From contig CP070771.1 of the NCBI GenBank assembly GCA_020345785.1, positions 4,953,352-4,978,063 on the forward strand: a stretch of DNA of 24,712 nt, in the 5' to 3' direction. Positions 15,196-23,340 of the stretch are shown here, piece after piece (position 1 is the first letter of the stretch; the number at the start of each line of letters is the position of its first letter). A program made the translations under genes and the position numbers. The notes under the pieces were generated by a model. The model saw only the letters and a list, made by a program, of their open reading frames with translations. It was not told where the DNA came from and made no database searches. Origin of the DNA: Desulfobacterales bacterium (GTDB lineage: Bacteria; Desulfobacterota; Desulfobacteria; Desulfobacterales; JAFDCJ01).

Positions 15196-17163
15196 TTATT
15201 TGAGCTCCACAAACCGCTTGCCTTTTATCCTTAATAAATGCAGCTTTTTTCGTACTTCACCGTTTTCATCAAAACGGGTGGGGCCAGTGACACCTGGGAA
15301 ATTATCCAGGCCGAGCAACTCATCTCTGATCTCGTTGCGGTATCGAATATGGGGGCGACTGACCGCATGAAACAGGATCATAGCGGAATCAAACACAACC
15401 GCCTCGATAAAGTCGGGCTTCTCCTGATAGGCTTCCTCAAAAGCGGTGACAAATTTTTGAACGATTGGGGAATCACTTTCACCGAAAAATCCGTCCGGCA
15501 TGACAGCCCCCTGAACATATTGATCGGCTATTTTTATCAAAGAATCGGAATGCCACAGGTTGGTGCCCAGCAGATAGACATCCTTTACGTCCAAATATGC
15601 CAATTGGGGAACAATCAGACCCGCTTTCCCGGGTGAATCGGGAATAAAAATGGCATCAAAATCAACAATGGGTTGCGGCTCCTCCTCTTGCTGCTTATCG
15701 GCGCTCGCATCTCGGCTTCCGTTATCCGCGCTCTTTTGCGCATCAGTTTCACTTTGGTTACCGTTTAAAACAACTTCCGGCTTGAGGTCTTCGGGCACTT
15801 GGTAATAGAGCCCGATGAGCTTTTTAATAGGATCGGTAAAATCGGTGTTTTGGGGTTTGTATGCTTCGACCCCCACCACTTTGCCGCCCAATTTCAGCAG
15901 TTCGTCCCAGAAAAGATTCATAAAAGTGATGCCGTAGGTTTCATCCGGATAAAGTATTGCATAGCGATACAATCCGAGAGTTTCAACGGTGAACGACGCA
16001 ATGGCCTGCACCTGCATTTTGGGAGTGATAAAATTTCTAAATACCTTGTCACCAATTTCAGGGATATTATCCTTCTGCGTAAACGTAATTATGGGAATCC
16101 CCATTTTTTGAGCTTCACGGGCGGCAATTTCGGAGGTGACAATGGGTCCGAGAATAGCGGCAACCTGATCACGATATAATTCCTCCATCACCATAACGGT
16201 TTTACCCGGATCGGCTTCGGTATCTTTGACAATAATATTGATTGGCGGATTACCGCTTTGGGAACTGAACTGCATCAGTGCCAGTTCGATTCCTTTCAGA
16301 GCGCGCTGTCCGAACGCCGCATAGGAACCGCTCAGCGGTAACAGCACACCAACGGTATTGCGGCGGAAAACAGCATTCTTCTTGATCTCATCGATCAGGC
16401 TTTCGACCAGAATCCGGTTTTCATTATCAGGATAACGGTCAAGAAACTCAGCCAAAATAGTTAAGGCCTCATCATATTTCTCTTCCAACGCATAGTTTAA
16501 ACCCAGCTGATATAGCAGAAAGTCCATTGGCAGGCTCTCATCAGGATGCTCGACAAGAATCGCTACATCAGCCGTGTCAAGCTGGGCGATCGCCTCTCTG
16601 AGTTTGGCTTTAATGGCCTCCTGCTCCAGCTCGGATGCAAAGTCTTGGGCTCGCGCATAAAAATCGATGGCGTCGATGGGGGTGCCTAGGGCCAAATAGG
16701 TATCCCCGATAAGGGCATACGTTTTAAACATGTGCAGGTCAGAGTCGATGCGCCGCAGGGTGTCGGGCGCAACTTGAATAACATCGCGGTAACGGCCTTG
16801 CTGGTAATAGGTAGCAAGTTCTTCCACCAGTGCATCTTGAACAAAGGAGCTGGCGGGATAATCGACTATAATCCGTCGGTAGGCATCCCGGGCCTTTTCG
16901 TAATCACCGTTTACGACGTGTATATATCCGATCTTCATCAACGCCGCTGCCGCCATTGATGCTTCCCCATATTGGCTCAAATACGCATCGTAAAGCTCCA
17001 GCGCTTCATTGTAGGAACCGGCGCCAAACAGATCTTCGGCTCTGGCAAACAGCGCGTCTGCTTTTTCAGCCGTGGCGGAATCCGGAGGTCCACCAGATTT
17101 GGTAGCGCAGGCGCAGATCAAGGCGACGACAACGAAACATATAATACTGTGTTTAAGCTTCAT
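15196..17163 (-). CDS. Lipoprotein with TPR N-terminus and periplasmic-binding-protein fold (LpoA-like)
   Basis: A 655-residue envelope protein. It begins with a signal peptide ending ALICAC, a probable lipobox with C19 lipidated. Residues about 35-270 hold tetratricopeptide-like repeats (YNEALELYDAYLSQY, YEKARDAYRRIIVDYP, YDEALTILAEFLDRYP). Residues about 285-650 form a type 1 periplasmic binding fold (VGVLLPLSGSYAAFGQRALKGIELA, AAILGPIVTSEIAAR) like ABC-type amino-acid receptors. This order matches LpoA, the outer-membrane activator of penicillin-binding protein 1A, and the PBP activators of other proteobacteria. A low-complexity insert rich in E, Q and D sits near residue 480. There is no transporter gene nearby, which favours a structural role over ligand uptake. 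A promoter candidate lies at 17240-17267. Confidence 0.83.
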   Translation of the reverse strand: MKLKHSIICFVVVALICACATKSGGPPDSATAEKADALFARAEDLFGAGSYNEALELYDAYLSQYGEASMAAAALMKIGYIHVVNGDYEKARDAYRRIIVDYPASSFVQDALVEELATYYQQGRYRDVIQVAPDTLRRIDSDLHMFKTYALIGDTYLALGTPIDAIDFYARAQDFASELEQEAIKAKLREAIAQLDTADVAILVEHPDESLPMDFLLYQLGLNYALEEKYDEALTILAEFLDRYPDNENRILVESLIDEIKKNAVFRRNTVGVLLPLSGSYAAFGQRALKGIELALMQFSSQSGNPPINIIVKDTEADPGKTVMVMEELYRDQVAAILGPIVTSEIAAREAQKMGIPIITFTQKDNIPEIGDKVFRNFITPKMQVQAIASFTVETLGLYRYAILYPDETYGITFMNLFWDELLKLGGKVVGVEAYKPQNTDFTDPIKKLIGLYYQVPEDLKPEVVLNGNQSETDAQKSADNGSRDASADKQQEEEPQPIVDFDAIFIPDSPGKAGLIVPQLAYLDVKDVYLLGTNLWHSDSLIKIADQYVQGAVMPDGFFGESDSPIVQKFVTAFEEAYQEKPDFIEAVVFDSAMILFHAVSRPHIRYRNEIRDELLGLDNFPGVTGPTRFDENGEVRKKLHLLRIKGKRFVELK

Positions 17164-17239
17164 AATTTCTGACTGAAAAATGAAAATTATGGATTATCCC
17201 ACGGGGAACTCCTCGACCCCCAACCCTTTGAGATCATAA

Positions 17240-17267
17240 TCTATACACCACATTGGAAGATTGTCAA
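17240..17267 (-). promoter_or_regulatory. Sigma-70 promoter candidate for the lipoprotein gene
   Basis: On the minus strand, TTGACA (17267-17262) and TATAGA (17245-17240) are 16 nt apart, with a perfect -35 and a four-of-six -10. The leader to the ATG at 17163 would be about 70 nt. Confidence 0.45.
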
Positions 17268-17300
17268 ACGTTATTTGATGGAATCTTTTCGATTTAAAAT

Positions 17301-18545
17301 TTAATTTACAATTCCATCGCCTTGATACCTTTTTTGAATTGAGCGCATGATATCGAGACAGGAAATGAAAATCTCCACCAGTTCGGGATTAAAATGATGA
17401 CCGGCGTCCGCTTGAATTTGCGCCAGAACCTTGGATTCTTCCCAGGCTTCCTTGTATACCCGCTGGCTGGAAAGCGCATCATAAACATCGGCTAAGGCAA
17501 CGATTTGACCGTAAATTGGGATTTCATCACCCCTTTTACCTCTGGCCGAACCGTCCGGTTTGGTGAATCCTTTCAGCGGTTTGTTGGCAACGATATCAAC
17601 ATGCCCCGGATAGCCGCTGCCATCCCATCGTTCATGGTGGTTTAACGCCACCTCGGCGGCGGCATCATCAAAGTCGGATTGACGATTCAAAAATAAACGC
17701 GCGCCGGACACGGTGTGTAGTTTCATCTTTTCCCGCTCGTCTTCATTTAAGCGGCCGGGCTTTTTTAAAATAAGATCGGATATGGCAACTTTGCCCACAT
17801 CATGGAGCATCGCCGCCATGCGCAGTGTATCACGATTTTTATCAATGTCTTTCTGCAAAACATTATGGCGTCGGGCCCATTTTTCATAGATTTCCACGGC
17901 GTATCCGCCAACCCGGTTGACATGGGCGCCGGTTTCTTTAGGATCCCGCATCTCGGCCATTTTCATCATACGCAGTAATATGGCACGCGTCATCTGAGCG
18001 CGGGCCAGGGCGACCGCTGCAATGCTGGCAAAGTGCATCATCATCTTTTCGTCTGTGGAAGTGAAGGGAACAACATTCAGGTTATCATCCTGGGCGTTGA
18101 TGATCTGGAGCACACCGAGTGAATCGCCTTTGGAGGTCTGCAAAGGTATGGTTAACACCGACCGGGTGCTGTAGTCGGCTGTTTCATCGAATTCTTTATC
18201 AAAATGATACGGGCAGGTCGGATCAATATGATAGACATCGGGCAAGTTAAGCGGTTGACCGGATTCGGCCACAAAGCCGGCGATGCTGTTGCCGTTTATG
18301 GGAATCCTGAAGGTGGAATATATAAGCTTCTGACCCTCGCTTAATCTTCCTTGAAGCGTATCATTCTGTGTGTAGCTGAAATGCAGCATGTCTTTTTCCC
18401 GGATGTAAATTGAGCCGGCGTCAGCGTTGACAAAGCGGCGGGCTTCGGTAAGGATGCTTTCCATCAATATATCCAAATCCTGGATCTGATTGAGGTCAAC
18501 TCCCAAACGCGTCAGTGCATCCAGTTTTTCCTTTTCACTTAACAT
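17301..18545 (-). CDS. GAF plus HD-GYP protein, probable c-di-GMP phosphodiesterase
   Basis: A 414-residue cytoplasmic signalling protein. Residues about 15-180 are a GAF sensor domain (ARRFVNADAGSIYIRE; SVLTIPLQTSKGDSLGVLQIIN). Residues about 190-400 are an HD-GYP domain with ETGAHVNRVGGYA, HDVGK, HHERWDGSGYPG and ADVYDALSSQRVYK, all metal and substrate residues intact, so it should hydrolyse cyclic di-GMP. The start at 18545 is supported by GGGAGGG 5 nt upstream. The frame is open to 18671, but that extension crosses the probable promoter. There is no receiver domain, so the input is the GAF ligand. Motility is a typical target and flagellar genes occur about 4 kb away, but no direct link is visible. 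Confidence 0.92.
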   Translation of the reverse strand: MLSEKEKLDALTRLGVDLNQIQDLDILMESILTEARRFVNADAGSIYIREKDMLHFSYTQNDTLQGRLSEGQKLIYSTFRIPINGNSIAGFVAESGQPLNLPDVYHIDPTCPYHFDKEFDETADYSTRSVLTIPLQTSKGDSLGVLQIINAQDDNLNVVPFTSTDEKMMMHFASIAAVALARAQMTRAILLRMMKMAEMRDPKETGAHVNRVGGYAVEIYEKWARRHNVLQKDIDKNRDTLRMAAMLHDVGKVAISDLILKKPGRLNEDEREKMKLHTVSGARLFLNRQSDFDDAAAEVALNHHERWDGSGYPGHVDIVANKPLKGFTKPDGSARGKRGDEIPIYGQIVALADVYDALSSQRVYKEAWEESKVLAQIQADAGHHFNPELVEIFISCLDIMRSIQKRYQGDGIVN

Positions 18546-18613
18546 GGCGACCCTCCCATAAAATGCGCATTCACAAAACCGGCCGAAAAATCGTTGCGGA
18601 ATCCTTTCATTTG

Positions 18614-18644
18614 AATATAGAATAGATATGGTACTTTCTGTCAA
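18614..18644 (-). promoter_or_regulatory. Sigma-70 promoter candidate for the GAF/HD-GYP gene
   Basis: On the minus strand, TTGACA (18644-18639) is followed after 19 nt by TATATT (18619-18614), five of six to consensus. The spacing is 2 nt over ideal. It lies about 70 nt upstream of the ATG at 18545 and supports that start over the longer frame. Confidence 0.4.
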
Positions 18645-18671
18645 GGTTTTAGCGACGCAGGAATCCAGCAA

Positions 18672-19036
18672 TTTATGAAATTTTGACCTGATTGAATTTT
18701 AACTATTTTAATTTATTTGTAAATCATTAAATCCTCCACAATCCCCCAAACCCTGGTTCTTTTCATTTAGCTTTTCAATTCTCATCCCGATAGATCGGGG
18801 GGCTTATGAATGGAGTTAAACGGCTTGTATTTGAATATTTCCTCAACTTTTCATCTCAGCTGGCGATATAGACATTGAGTTATACAGGTTTCCCATTGCG
18901 GCAGATTTGCTTTGTGGATGAACCTATGATAAATAATTAAAGGTAGAGGAAAATTAAAATTCTCCGCCACTATGTATGTTGACTGCTTATCATGCATTGC
19001 AGGTTGCCGCACAGTGGACCATCAATCATTTAGAAG
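18672..19036. other. Divergent intergenic region, no gene found
   Basis: AT-rich spacer between the HD-GYP gene (minus) and the DUF4124 gene (plus). The only structure I could support is CCCGAT-AG-ATCGGG at 18786-18799, a near-perfect palindrome without a T tract. There is no small open frame with a ribosome site. Confidence 0.4.
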
Positions 19037-19051
19037 ATGGAGGATAATCAC

Positions 19052-19717
19052 TTGAATTTCATAAAATTTTTAGTTGTTCTGGCAATATGCCTGTTAGCAT
19101 TCAATGCCCCGGCCGAAATTTATAAGTACGTTGATGAGCAAGGTAATGTTTATTACACAGATGATTTAAACCAGGTCCCTAAGGATCAGAGGGACGCCAT
19201 CGAGGCCAGCTACGAGTATGAAAGCGACGCGGATGCCGAGGAAACTGATACCAGGGCAGAAACAGAGAATGGCGCGGAATCAGAACAGACCCGCGAACGG
19301 GTGCAGGCGGAAGAGACAGACCCGGAACTTGAGAGTAGCTACCCGGATGAGCCGGTAGAAACGGATAACAGCGCCGAGGCGACAGAGGACACGCAGGGGG
19401 AAGATTCTCAGGTTGTTTCGGACGTCGCCGATAACGCAGGCGAACTGGATGCGACCCGCAAGCAACTGGAAAGCATGAAAAAAGAAATCGACCGGGAATA
19501 TCGTGCAATCTTAGAGGAGAAGGAAAAACTTGCCAAAGAAAAAGAGTCGCTGGTAAATCGCGAAGATATTCTGAAATATAATGCAAAAGTTGAAGCACTG
19601 AATAAAAGAGCTGAGGCTTATGTGCAAAAAGGCAACCAATACAAAGAGTTGGTTGAAGCTTACAATGAACGGGTTACTCAGCAAAACGCCGAAATTTCCC
19701 GGAAAAAGAAAGAATAG
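19052..19717 (+). CDS. Secreted DUF4124 protein with acidic linker and coiled coil
   Basis: The likely start is the TTG at 19052: ATGGAGGATAATCAC places GGAGG 8 nt before it, and translation from there gives a clean signal peptide (NFIKFLVVLAICLLAFNAPA, then EIYKYVD). The in-frame ATG at 19037 is part of the ribosome site itself and would add five polar residues. The product has 221 residues: a short DUF4124 domain right after the cleavage site (EIYKYVDEQGNVYYTDDLNQVP), a long acidic E/D/T-rich linker (about residues 45-135), and a lysine/glutamate-rich coiled coil (about 140-221). DUF4124 proteins are periplasmic and of unknown function. No cotranscribed neighbour is seen. Confidence 0.8.
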   Translation: MNFIKFLVVLAICLLAFNAPAEIYKYVDEQGNVYYTDDLNQVPKDQRDAIEASYEYESDADAEETDTRAETENGAESEQTRERVQAEETDPELESSYPDEPVETDNSAEATEDTQGEDSQVVSDVADNAGELDATRKQLESMKKEIDREYRAILEEKEKLAKEKESLVNREDILKYNAKVEALNKRAEAYVQKGNQYKELVEAYNERVTQQNAEISRKKKE

Positions 19718-19740
19718 TAAAGAATCCTTGCCCAGAAGCC
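19718..19740 (+). repeat. Dispersed TAAAGAATCC repeat, copy 1
   Basis: Twenty-three to twenty-four bases beginning TAAAGAATCCT, directly after the DUF4124 stop, match 24689-24712 at 21 of 24 positions. A shorter piece of the same family (GGTCCCAGAGGACC) is at 20029-20042. Confidence 0.5.
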
Positions 19741-19790
19741 CAGGCTTTGACTTCACCCCAGAGGGGTGGTCGTTGGCGTCAGGTAACTCA

Positions 19791-20042
19791 TGGAATAATG
19801 GAATGTCGAAGATCCGCCTGTGGAGGGGTGGAAAAATGGAATATTGGTGATCAAAAGCGGATAATGGCCTGATTTTGCCTTTTAATCCATGCCATCCATA
19901 TAAAAAAAGATCGCAGTCCGCCAAACGCGTGTTTTCAGTATTCCATCATTCCAGTATTCCATCATTCCACGGCATATGTTTACGAACCAGCCAATCTTCT
20001 CCGGCCCCCGCAAAGCGGGATCTTCGACGGTCCCAGAGGACC
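19791..20042. repeat. Octamer arrays and inverted-repeat element
   Basis: A left arm TGGAATAATGGAATG followed by GTCGAAGATCC (19791-19815) is mirrored by an exact 32-bp array at 19936-19967, where the 16-mer CAGTATTCCATCATTC is repeated twice, and by GGATCTTCGAC (20018-20028). Small hairpins CCCGC/GCGGG (20007-20019) and GGTCC/GGACC (20029-20042) adjoin the right arm. The whole stretch looks like a non-coding repeat element about 250 bp long. I could not identify a transposase. Confidence 0.5.
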
Positions 20043-20542
20043 AGATTTTCGATGTTAGAATAAGCCTTCACTCTTGAGATCTCACCCTCATTTTCCCCAA
20101 AAATGTTTCGTCATCGAAAATGGTGGACAGCCAGACGAAATTATCCTTGAAATAAGCAGCTATATGAGATAATAAGTCATCCATATGGATATCCCGCCAA
20201 ACAACCAGCTCATTCCCTATCGCCCGGATCAACACCAGGTTATGCTCCATACTGCAAAAATTTCGGGCCCCGTTCCTGTTTTCTCTGACCCTCGATTCAC
20301 ACGATACAACAGGTTGCTCCTGCCGGATTTCACAGGCAGCGTCAGCCGGCCTGTCCTTCACGAACCTGAGTACAATTCCAACTGCCGCCTTAAAGCACCT
20401 AAAATAAATCAGGTTGGTTTACTTATCGATATTTATGCTTAAGTTTTCCTATCAAACTTAATGGATATGCCGCCGCGGAACAAATGGCTTCGGCAGGTCT
20501 TTCATTGAGCGGAAGCCATAGATCGTATTAAGGACAACTATA
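20043..20542. other. Intergenic region, 500 bp, no confident gene
   Basis: Overlapping open frames exist on both strands (minus 20068-20361, 97 codons; plus 20185-20442, 85 codons), but neither has a ribosome site or a family I recognise. A gene relic is possible. At 20484-20519 ATGGCTTC pairs perfectly with GAAGCCAT around 20 nt, a leader hairpin that ends 23 nt before the ATG at 20543. Confidence 0.35.
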
Positions 20543-22135
20543 ATGCCGCAAAATGGTGAATCACATTTGGTTAACATTGCAGTTTTGGAAAATGCCATCG
20601 AAGCACAACTTATCGACTCAATACTGGATCAACGGCAAATTCCCCATCGCCTTCAATCCTATTACGATACGGCCTATAATGGATTATTCCAACTGCAAAA
20701 GGGGTGGGGCAAATTGTACGCGCCGCAATCCTACAAACAGGAAATACTCCAGGTAATCGAAGATGTGCGTTCAAATGTTTATTTTCATGATAACAATGAC
20801 AAACAGCAACCGTTAAACCCACAAAAAGGAGAATATATTATGGCAGAACCAAACACGGGTAATTCCGCAGATTTTGAGAAGGCCTTGCAGATTGGTCGAC
20901 CGCCGAACGTGGTCAAATGCTTTCCCAACTCCAGAGCCCTGATTGTCAGTGGAAAATTCATTGATCGGGCCATGCTTGCGAAAGGGAGCGCTATTGCGAT
21001 AGCTGCCAACGGCCGAAACAGTTTTGTCATCCGCGGTGCGCTAAAGGCTGCCCAGCGTGCCAATGCTGCGCTTATCATTGAAATTGCCAAGTCGGAAGGT
21101 GGTGCCGCTGCATATTGCGCTGTGAACTACTGGAATATTGCCATGATCGTCGATGCGGCATGCAATGAAATGGGGATCACAATTCCGGTGGCAATTCATG
21201 CCGATCATTACGGATTAAAAAGTGAACAGGATGTTGAGGCCGCAAAAATTGAAATCCCTTCGATGTTTGAAGCCGGAATAACCTCCATCGCCATTGACGC
21301 ATCACATATGCCGGATGATAAAAACCTGCTCGCTAATCTGGAGTTGAATCCGTTAATACCCAAATGGGCCGGACTTGAAACGGAAATCGGTGAGATCAAA
21401 GGCAAGGAAGGATTGTCAACCGTAGAAGAAGCGCTGTTTCTCATCCAAGGCTTGAATGCCCATGACATCTTCCCGGATTGGATAGCCTTAAACAACGGCA
21501 CGACTCACGGAATTGAGGCCAGCGACCAGGGTATCCAGGTTGGTTTGACCGCCCAGATCCATGCGGCTTTAGAAAAATACAAGGTTTCCGGAGCACAGCA
21601 CGGCACGTCGGGCAATAGTTCGGACCGCCTGCGGGAAATTGCATCTAAAACCAGAACGACAAAAGCCAATGTCGCCACTGCCCTCCAAATGATTTCCTGG
21701 GGACTAGAAGTCAATGACTACGGAAATGCACAGTTAGACGACCAGGGCGATTTCAAAAAACTCAGCGACCAGGGTGTTACCGAGGCGCTTTGGTCGGAAA
21801 TGGTAGCCTATGCCCAAAAACAGGGATGGAAAGCCGGTAATTACAAAAAACTCAATTTACCCTTTGAGAACAAATTGCTCGGCCAGTCCAGCGATATCAA
21901 AAACCGCATGGTCAAAAGAGTTGAAGATTTCGTTTATAATATGCTGGTTAATGTATTTAACGCAGAAAATACCGCGCCCTTGGCCGTGGCCGCCATTCTT
22001 CAGACCGGATCTTATGACGCCGGCCCCAAAGCGGAAAGGATCGAAGATCATTCCGAATGGACGACTAAAAAAATCATCGCACGGGCGGCTGCCATTCAGA
22101 GTGATAAAGGGCCCGAAGGGGATTTTGAAGACTAG
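20543..22135 (+). CDS. fba: DUF2007 domain in frame with class II fructose-bisphosphate aldolase
   Basis: One open frame of 530 codons. Residues 1-80 are a DUF2007-type domain (AVLENAIEAQLIDSILDQRQIP; LYAPQSYKQEILQVIEDV), a small fold usually encoded alone. From residue 100 follows a zinc class II aldolase of about 431 residues, cleaving fructose 1,6-bisphosphate to triose phosphates: IHADHYG (catalytic Asp, zinc His), ETEIGEIKG (Glu), NNGTTHG and GAQHGTSGNSS (zinc His, phosphate loop). The Asp usual after NV in the NVDTD-like motif is replaced (KANVATALQ). The internal ATG at 20840 has AAGGAG 7 nt upstream, much better than the site at 20543 (AAGGA, 8 nt), so both a fusion and a free aldolase could be made. 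Aldolase confident; which form predominates is unknown. Confidence 0.87.
   Translation: MPQNGESHLVNIAVLENAIEAQLIDSILDQRQIPHRLQSYYDTAYNGLFQLQKGWGKLYAPQSYKQEILQVIEDVRSNVYFHDNNDKQQPLNPQKGEYIMAEPNTGNSADFEKALQIGRPPNVVKCFPNSRALIVSGKFIDRAMLAKGSAIAIAANGRNSFVIRGALKAAQRANAALIIEIAKSEGGAAAYCAVNYWNIAMIVDAACNEMGITIPVAIHADHYGLKSEQDVEAAKIEIPSMFEAGITSIAIDASHMPDDKNLLANLELNPLIPKWAGLETEIGEIKGKEGLSTVEEALFLIQGLNAHDIFPDWIALNNGTTHGIEASDQGIQVGLTAQIHAALEKYKVSGAQHGTSGNSSDRLREIASKTRTTKANVATALQMISWGLEVNDYGNAQLDDQGDFKKLSDQGVTEALWSEMVAYAQKQGWKAGNYKKLNLPFENKLLGQSSDIKNRMVKRVEDFVYNMLVNVFNAENTAPLAVAAILQTGSYDAGPKAERIEDHSEWTTKKIIARAAAIQSDKGPEGDFED
20840..22135 (+). CDS. Internal start: stand-alone class II aldolase form
   Basis: AAAAAGGAGAATATATT precedes ATG at 20840, in frame with the longer gene. 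The resulting 431-residue product begins MAEPNTGNSADF and contains the complete aldolase. This is the length expected for this aldolase branch, so it may be the main product, with the DUF2007 part translated as an N-terminal extension only when ribosomes start at 20543. Confidence 0.6.
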   Translation: MAEPNTGNSADFEKALQIGRPPNVVKCFPNSRALIVSGKFIDRAMLAKGSAIAIAANGRNSFVIRGALKAAQRANAALIIEIAKSEGGAAAYCAVNYWNIAMIVDAACNEMGITIPVAIHADHYGLKSEQDVEAAKIEIPSMFEAGITSIAIDASHMPDDKNLLANLELNPLIPKWAGLETEIGEIKGKEGLSTVEEALFLIQGLNAHDIFPDWIALNNGTTHGIEASDQGIQVGLTAQIHAALEKYKVSGAQHGTSGNSSDRLREIASKTRTTKANVATALQMISWGLEVNDYGNAQLDDQGDFKKLSDQGVTEALWSEMVAYAQKQGWKAGNYKKLNLPFENKLLGQSSDIKNRMVKRVEDFVYNMLVNVFNAENTAPLAVAAILQTGSYDAGPKAERIEDHSEWTTKKIIARAAAIQSDKGPEGDFED

Positions 22136-22139
22136 AGAG

Positions 22140-22174
22140 ATATTGTTCGTGATTTTAATTAGTTAAAACAATAT
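22140..22174 (+). terminator. AT-rich inverted repeat after the aldolase gene
   Basis: ATATTGTT (22140-22147) pairs with AACAATAT (22167-22174), and TTTTAA/TTAAAA can pair inside the loop. It starts 4 nt after the stop codon. The stem is weak and no T tract follows, so a terminator role is uncertain. Confidence 0.3.
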
Positions 22175-22211
22175 TTAACCAACTATTTCCGATATTCCTC
22201 CATCTTTTTGC

Positions 22212-22239
22212 TAAAGTCTGTTGTTAACGGTGCCGATAA
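22212..22239 (+). promoter_or_regulatory. Sigma-28 (FliA)-type flagellar promoter
   Basis: TAAAGTCT (22212-22219) and a perfect GCCGATAA (22232-22239) match the flagellar sigma-28 consensus TAAAGTTT-N11-GCCGATAA at 15 of 16 positions, with a 12-nt instead of 11-nt spacer. It lies 21 nt upstream of the flagellar-associated gene at 22261. Confidence 0.65.
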
Positions 22240-22260
22240 TCACGTCAGGAGGGATGCCGA

Positions 22261-22689
22261 ATGTATGTTCCAAGCTATCAAATGCACAATGTCTTGAATG
22301 TCTACAGCAAGCAGCTTAGACAAAATGTGTCCTCAAGCAAAAAAAACACGACACCCGAAAAGACACTGACTGATCAGGTGAACTTGACGGCTGAGGGAAA
22401 ACGTCAGGCAATGATTGAAAAAGTATCAAAAGACATTTTGAACAAAATTACACGATTCGGCTCGCTGGCCGAAACCCGACGAAGGATCTCAGAAGCTGCC
22501 AAAACGATTTCGCAGATTGAAGCTCCGGCGGATGAAAAGAAAAAAACGACATTCGTGTTTAATGCCATTGATAGCATAAACCAGAAAATCACCAATAGTC
22601 TCTCCGTTGAAGATTCCGATTTTTTGATCCAAAGACTGGAACAATTGGCCAAAGAGTCGGGGGACAAAGAAACCGAATCCTGGGCTTGA
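22261..22689 (+). CDS. FlgM-associated flagellar protein, DVU0524 type
   Basis: A 142-residue soluble, charged protein starting MYVPSYQMHNVLNVYSKQL. The segment VNLTAEGKRQAMIEKVSKDILNKI and the pattern of helices match the small family NCBI names DVU0524 family FlgM-associated protein, found next to flgM in Desulfobacterota. A strong AGGAGGG ribosome site stands 7 nt before the ATG, and the sigma-28-type promoter upstream supports late flagellar expression. Its molecular role is not established. No flgM is in the window; the small gene downstream does not look like FlgM. The name is from memory of sequence patterns, so confidence is moderate. Confidence 0.7.
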   Translation: MYVPSYQMHNVLNVYSKQLRQNVSSSKKNTTPEKTLTDQVNLTAEGKRQAMIEKVSKDILNKITRFGSLAETRRRISEAAKTISQIEAPADEKKKTTFVFNAIDSINQKITNSLSVEDSDFLIQRLEQLAKESGDKETESWA

Positions 22690-22755
22690 TGACGGGGGAT
22701 CGTATCGACCAGCAGATCAGGATAACGGATGAGCATTGAGTTTAAGGAGGACAAA

Positions 22756-23049
22756 ATGATAAACGCCATTGGTGAAGCCACAATACAGCAATTTGTGCGC
22801 ACAAGTTATAACGCTGAGGCCTCTAACAGGGATTTCGAGATCCGGAAAACCGAAAAGGTCAGGGCCCAGCGTCCGGTTGAAAAAAGTGATGATAGTCAAA
22901 AGCCTGAGATGAATTTGCAGACCGAGCAAAACATAAAGTCGCGCAATAGCCTGGAAGAAGGCCAGCTGGTCGTAGAAAAATACACTGAGGACGGCAAACT
23001 GGTCAAAAAAATCCCGCCGGGATTTCTTCCTTTTGGCGAAATGGTTTAA
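22756..23049 (+). CDS. Small hypothetical protein, probably cotranscribed with the flagellar gene
   Basis: The ATG at 22756 has an excellent TTTAAGGAGG site 5 nt upstream; the frame is open a little further 5' but without support. The 97-residue product is hydrophilic, starts MINAIGEATIQQF, has a charged, probably disordered middle, and ends with VVEKYTEDGKLVKKIPPGFLPFGE. The ending, a short basic and acidic strand followed by a proline-rich tail, resembles tails of small flagellar or FlaG-like proteins in this phylum, but I do not recognise a family. It follows the DVU0524-type gene by 66 nt and would be read from the same sigma-28-type promoter. Confidence 0.65.
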   Translation: MINAIGEATIQQFVRTSYNAEASNRDFEIRKTEKVRAQRPVEKSDDSQKPEMNLQTEQNIKSRNSLEEGQLVVEKYTEDGKLVKKIPPGFLPFGEMV

Positions 23050-23245
23050 ATACGACCGTCATCTTTTTTCAAACGGAAAGGCTTGGCATCAGATGCCGCA
23101 GGACATCGGTGCCAAGGTGGGCATTTAGCCTCAATAAGCCTGAGTTAAGCCCGCACCGGACTCAAACGCGCCATCTGTGAATACATGTGACGGGTTTCTG
23201 AGACATATCTGGTTGCAGATCAGGCGATCTCAAAGGGCTACATCA

Positions 23246-23266
23246 GACGGCTGCCGTCTTTCTTGC
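23246..23266 (+). terminator. Weak hairpin with T-rich tail
   Basis: AGACGG and CCGTCT pair around a CTG loop, followed by TTCTT. This is a possible terminator for the small flagellar-linked operon, though it lies about 200 nt beyond the last stop codon. The rest of 23050-23340 shows only short palindromes such as GGCAT-CAG-ATGCC (23085-23097). Confidence 0.3.
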
Positions 23267-23340
23267 CCGCTGATGGGAAGCGAACGCCTATCTGCCGGCT
23301 GTCGGTGATTGATCAGACAATTCGCTTAAAAATCCCTCTT

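Noticed and set aside
18546..18671. N-terminal extension of the GAF/HD-GYP protein
   Set aside because: It covers the probable promoter, while GGGAGGG sits directly before the ATG at 18545.
20068..20442. Overlapping open frames on both strands before the aldolase
   Set aside because: Neither has a ribosome site or recognisable motif; at most a relic.
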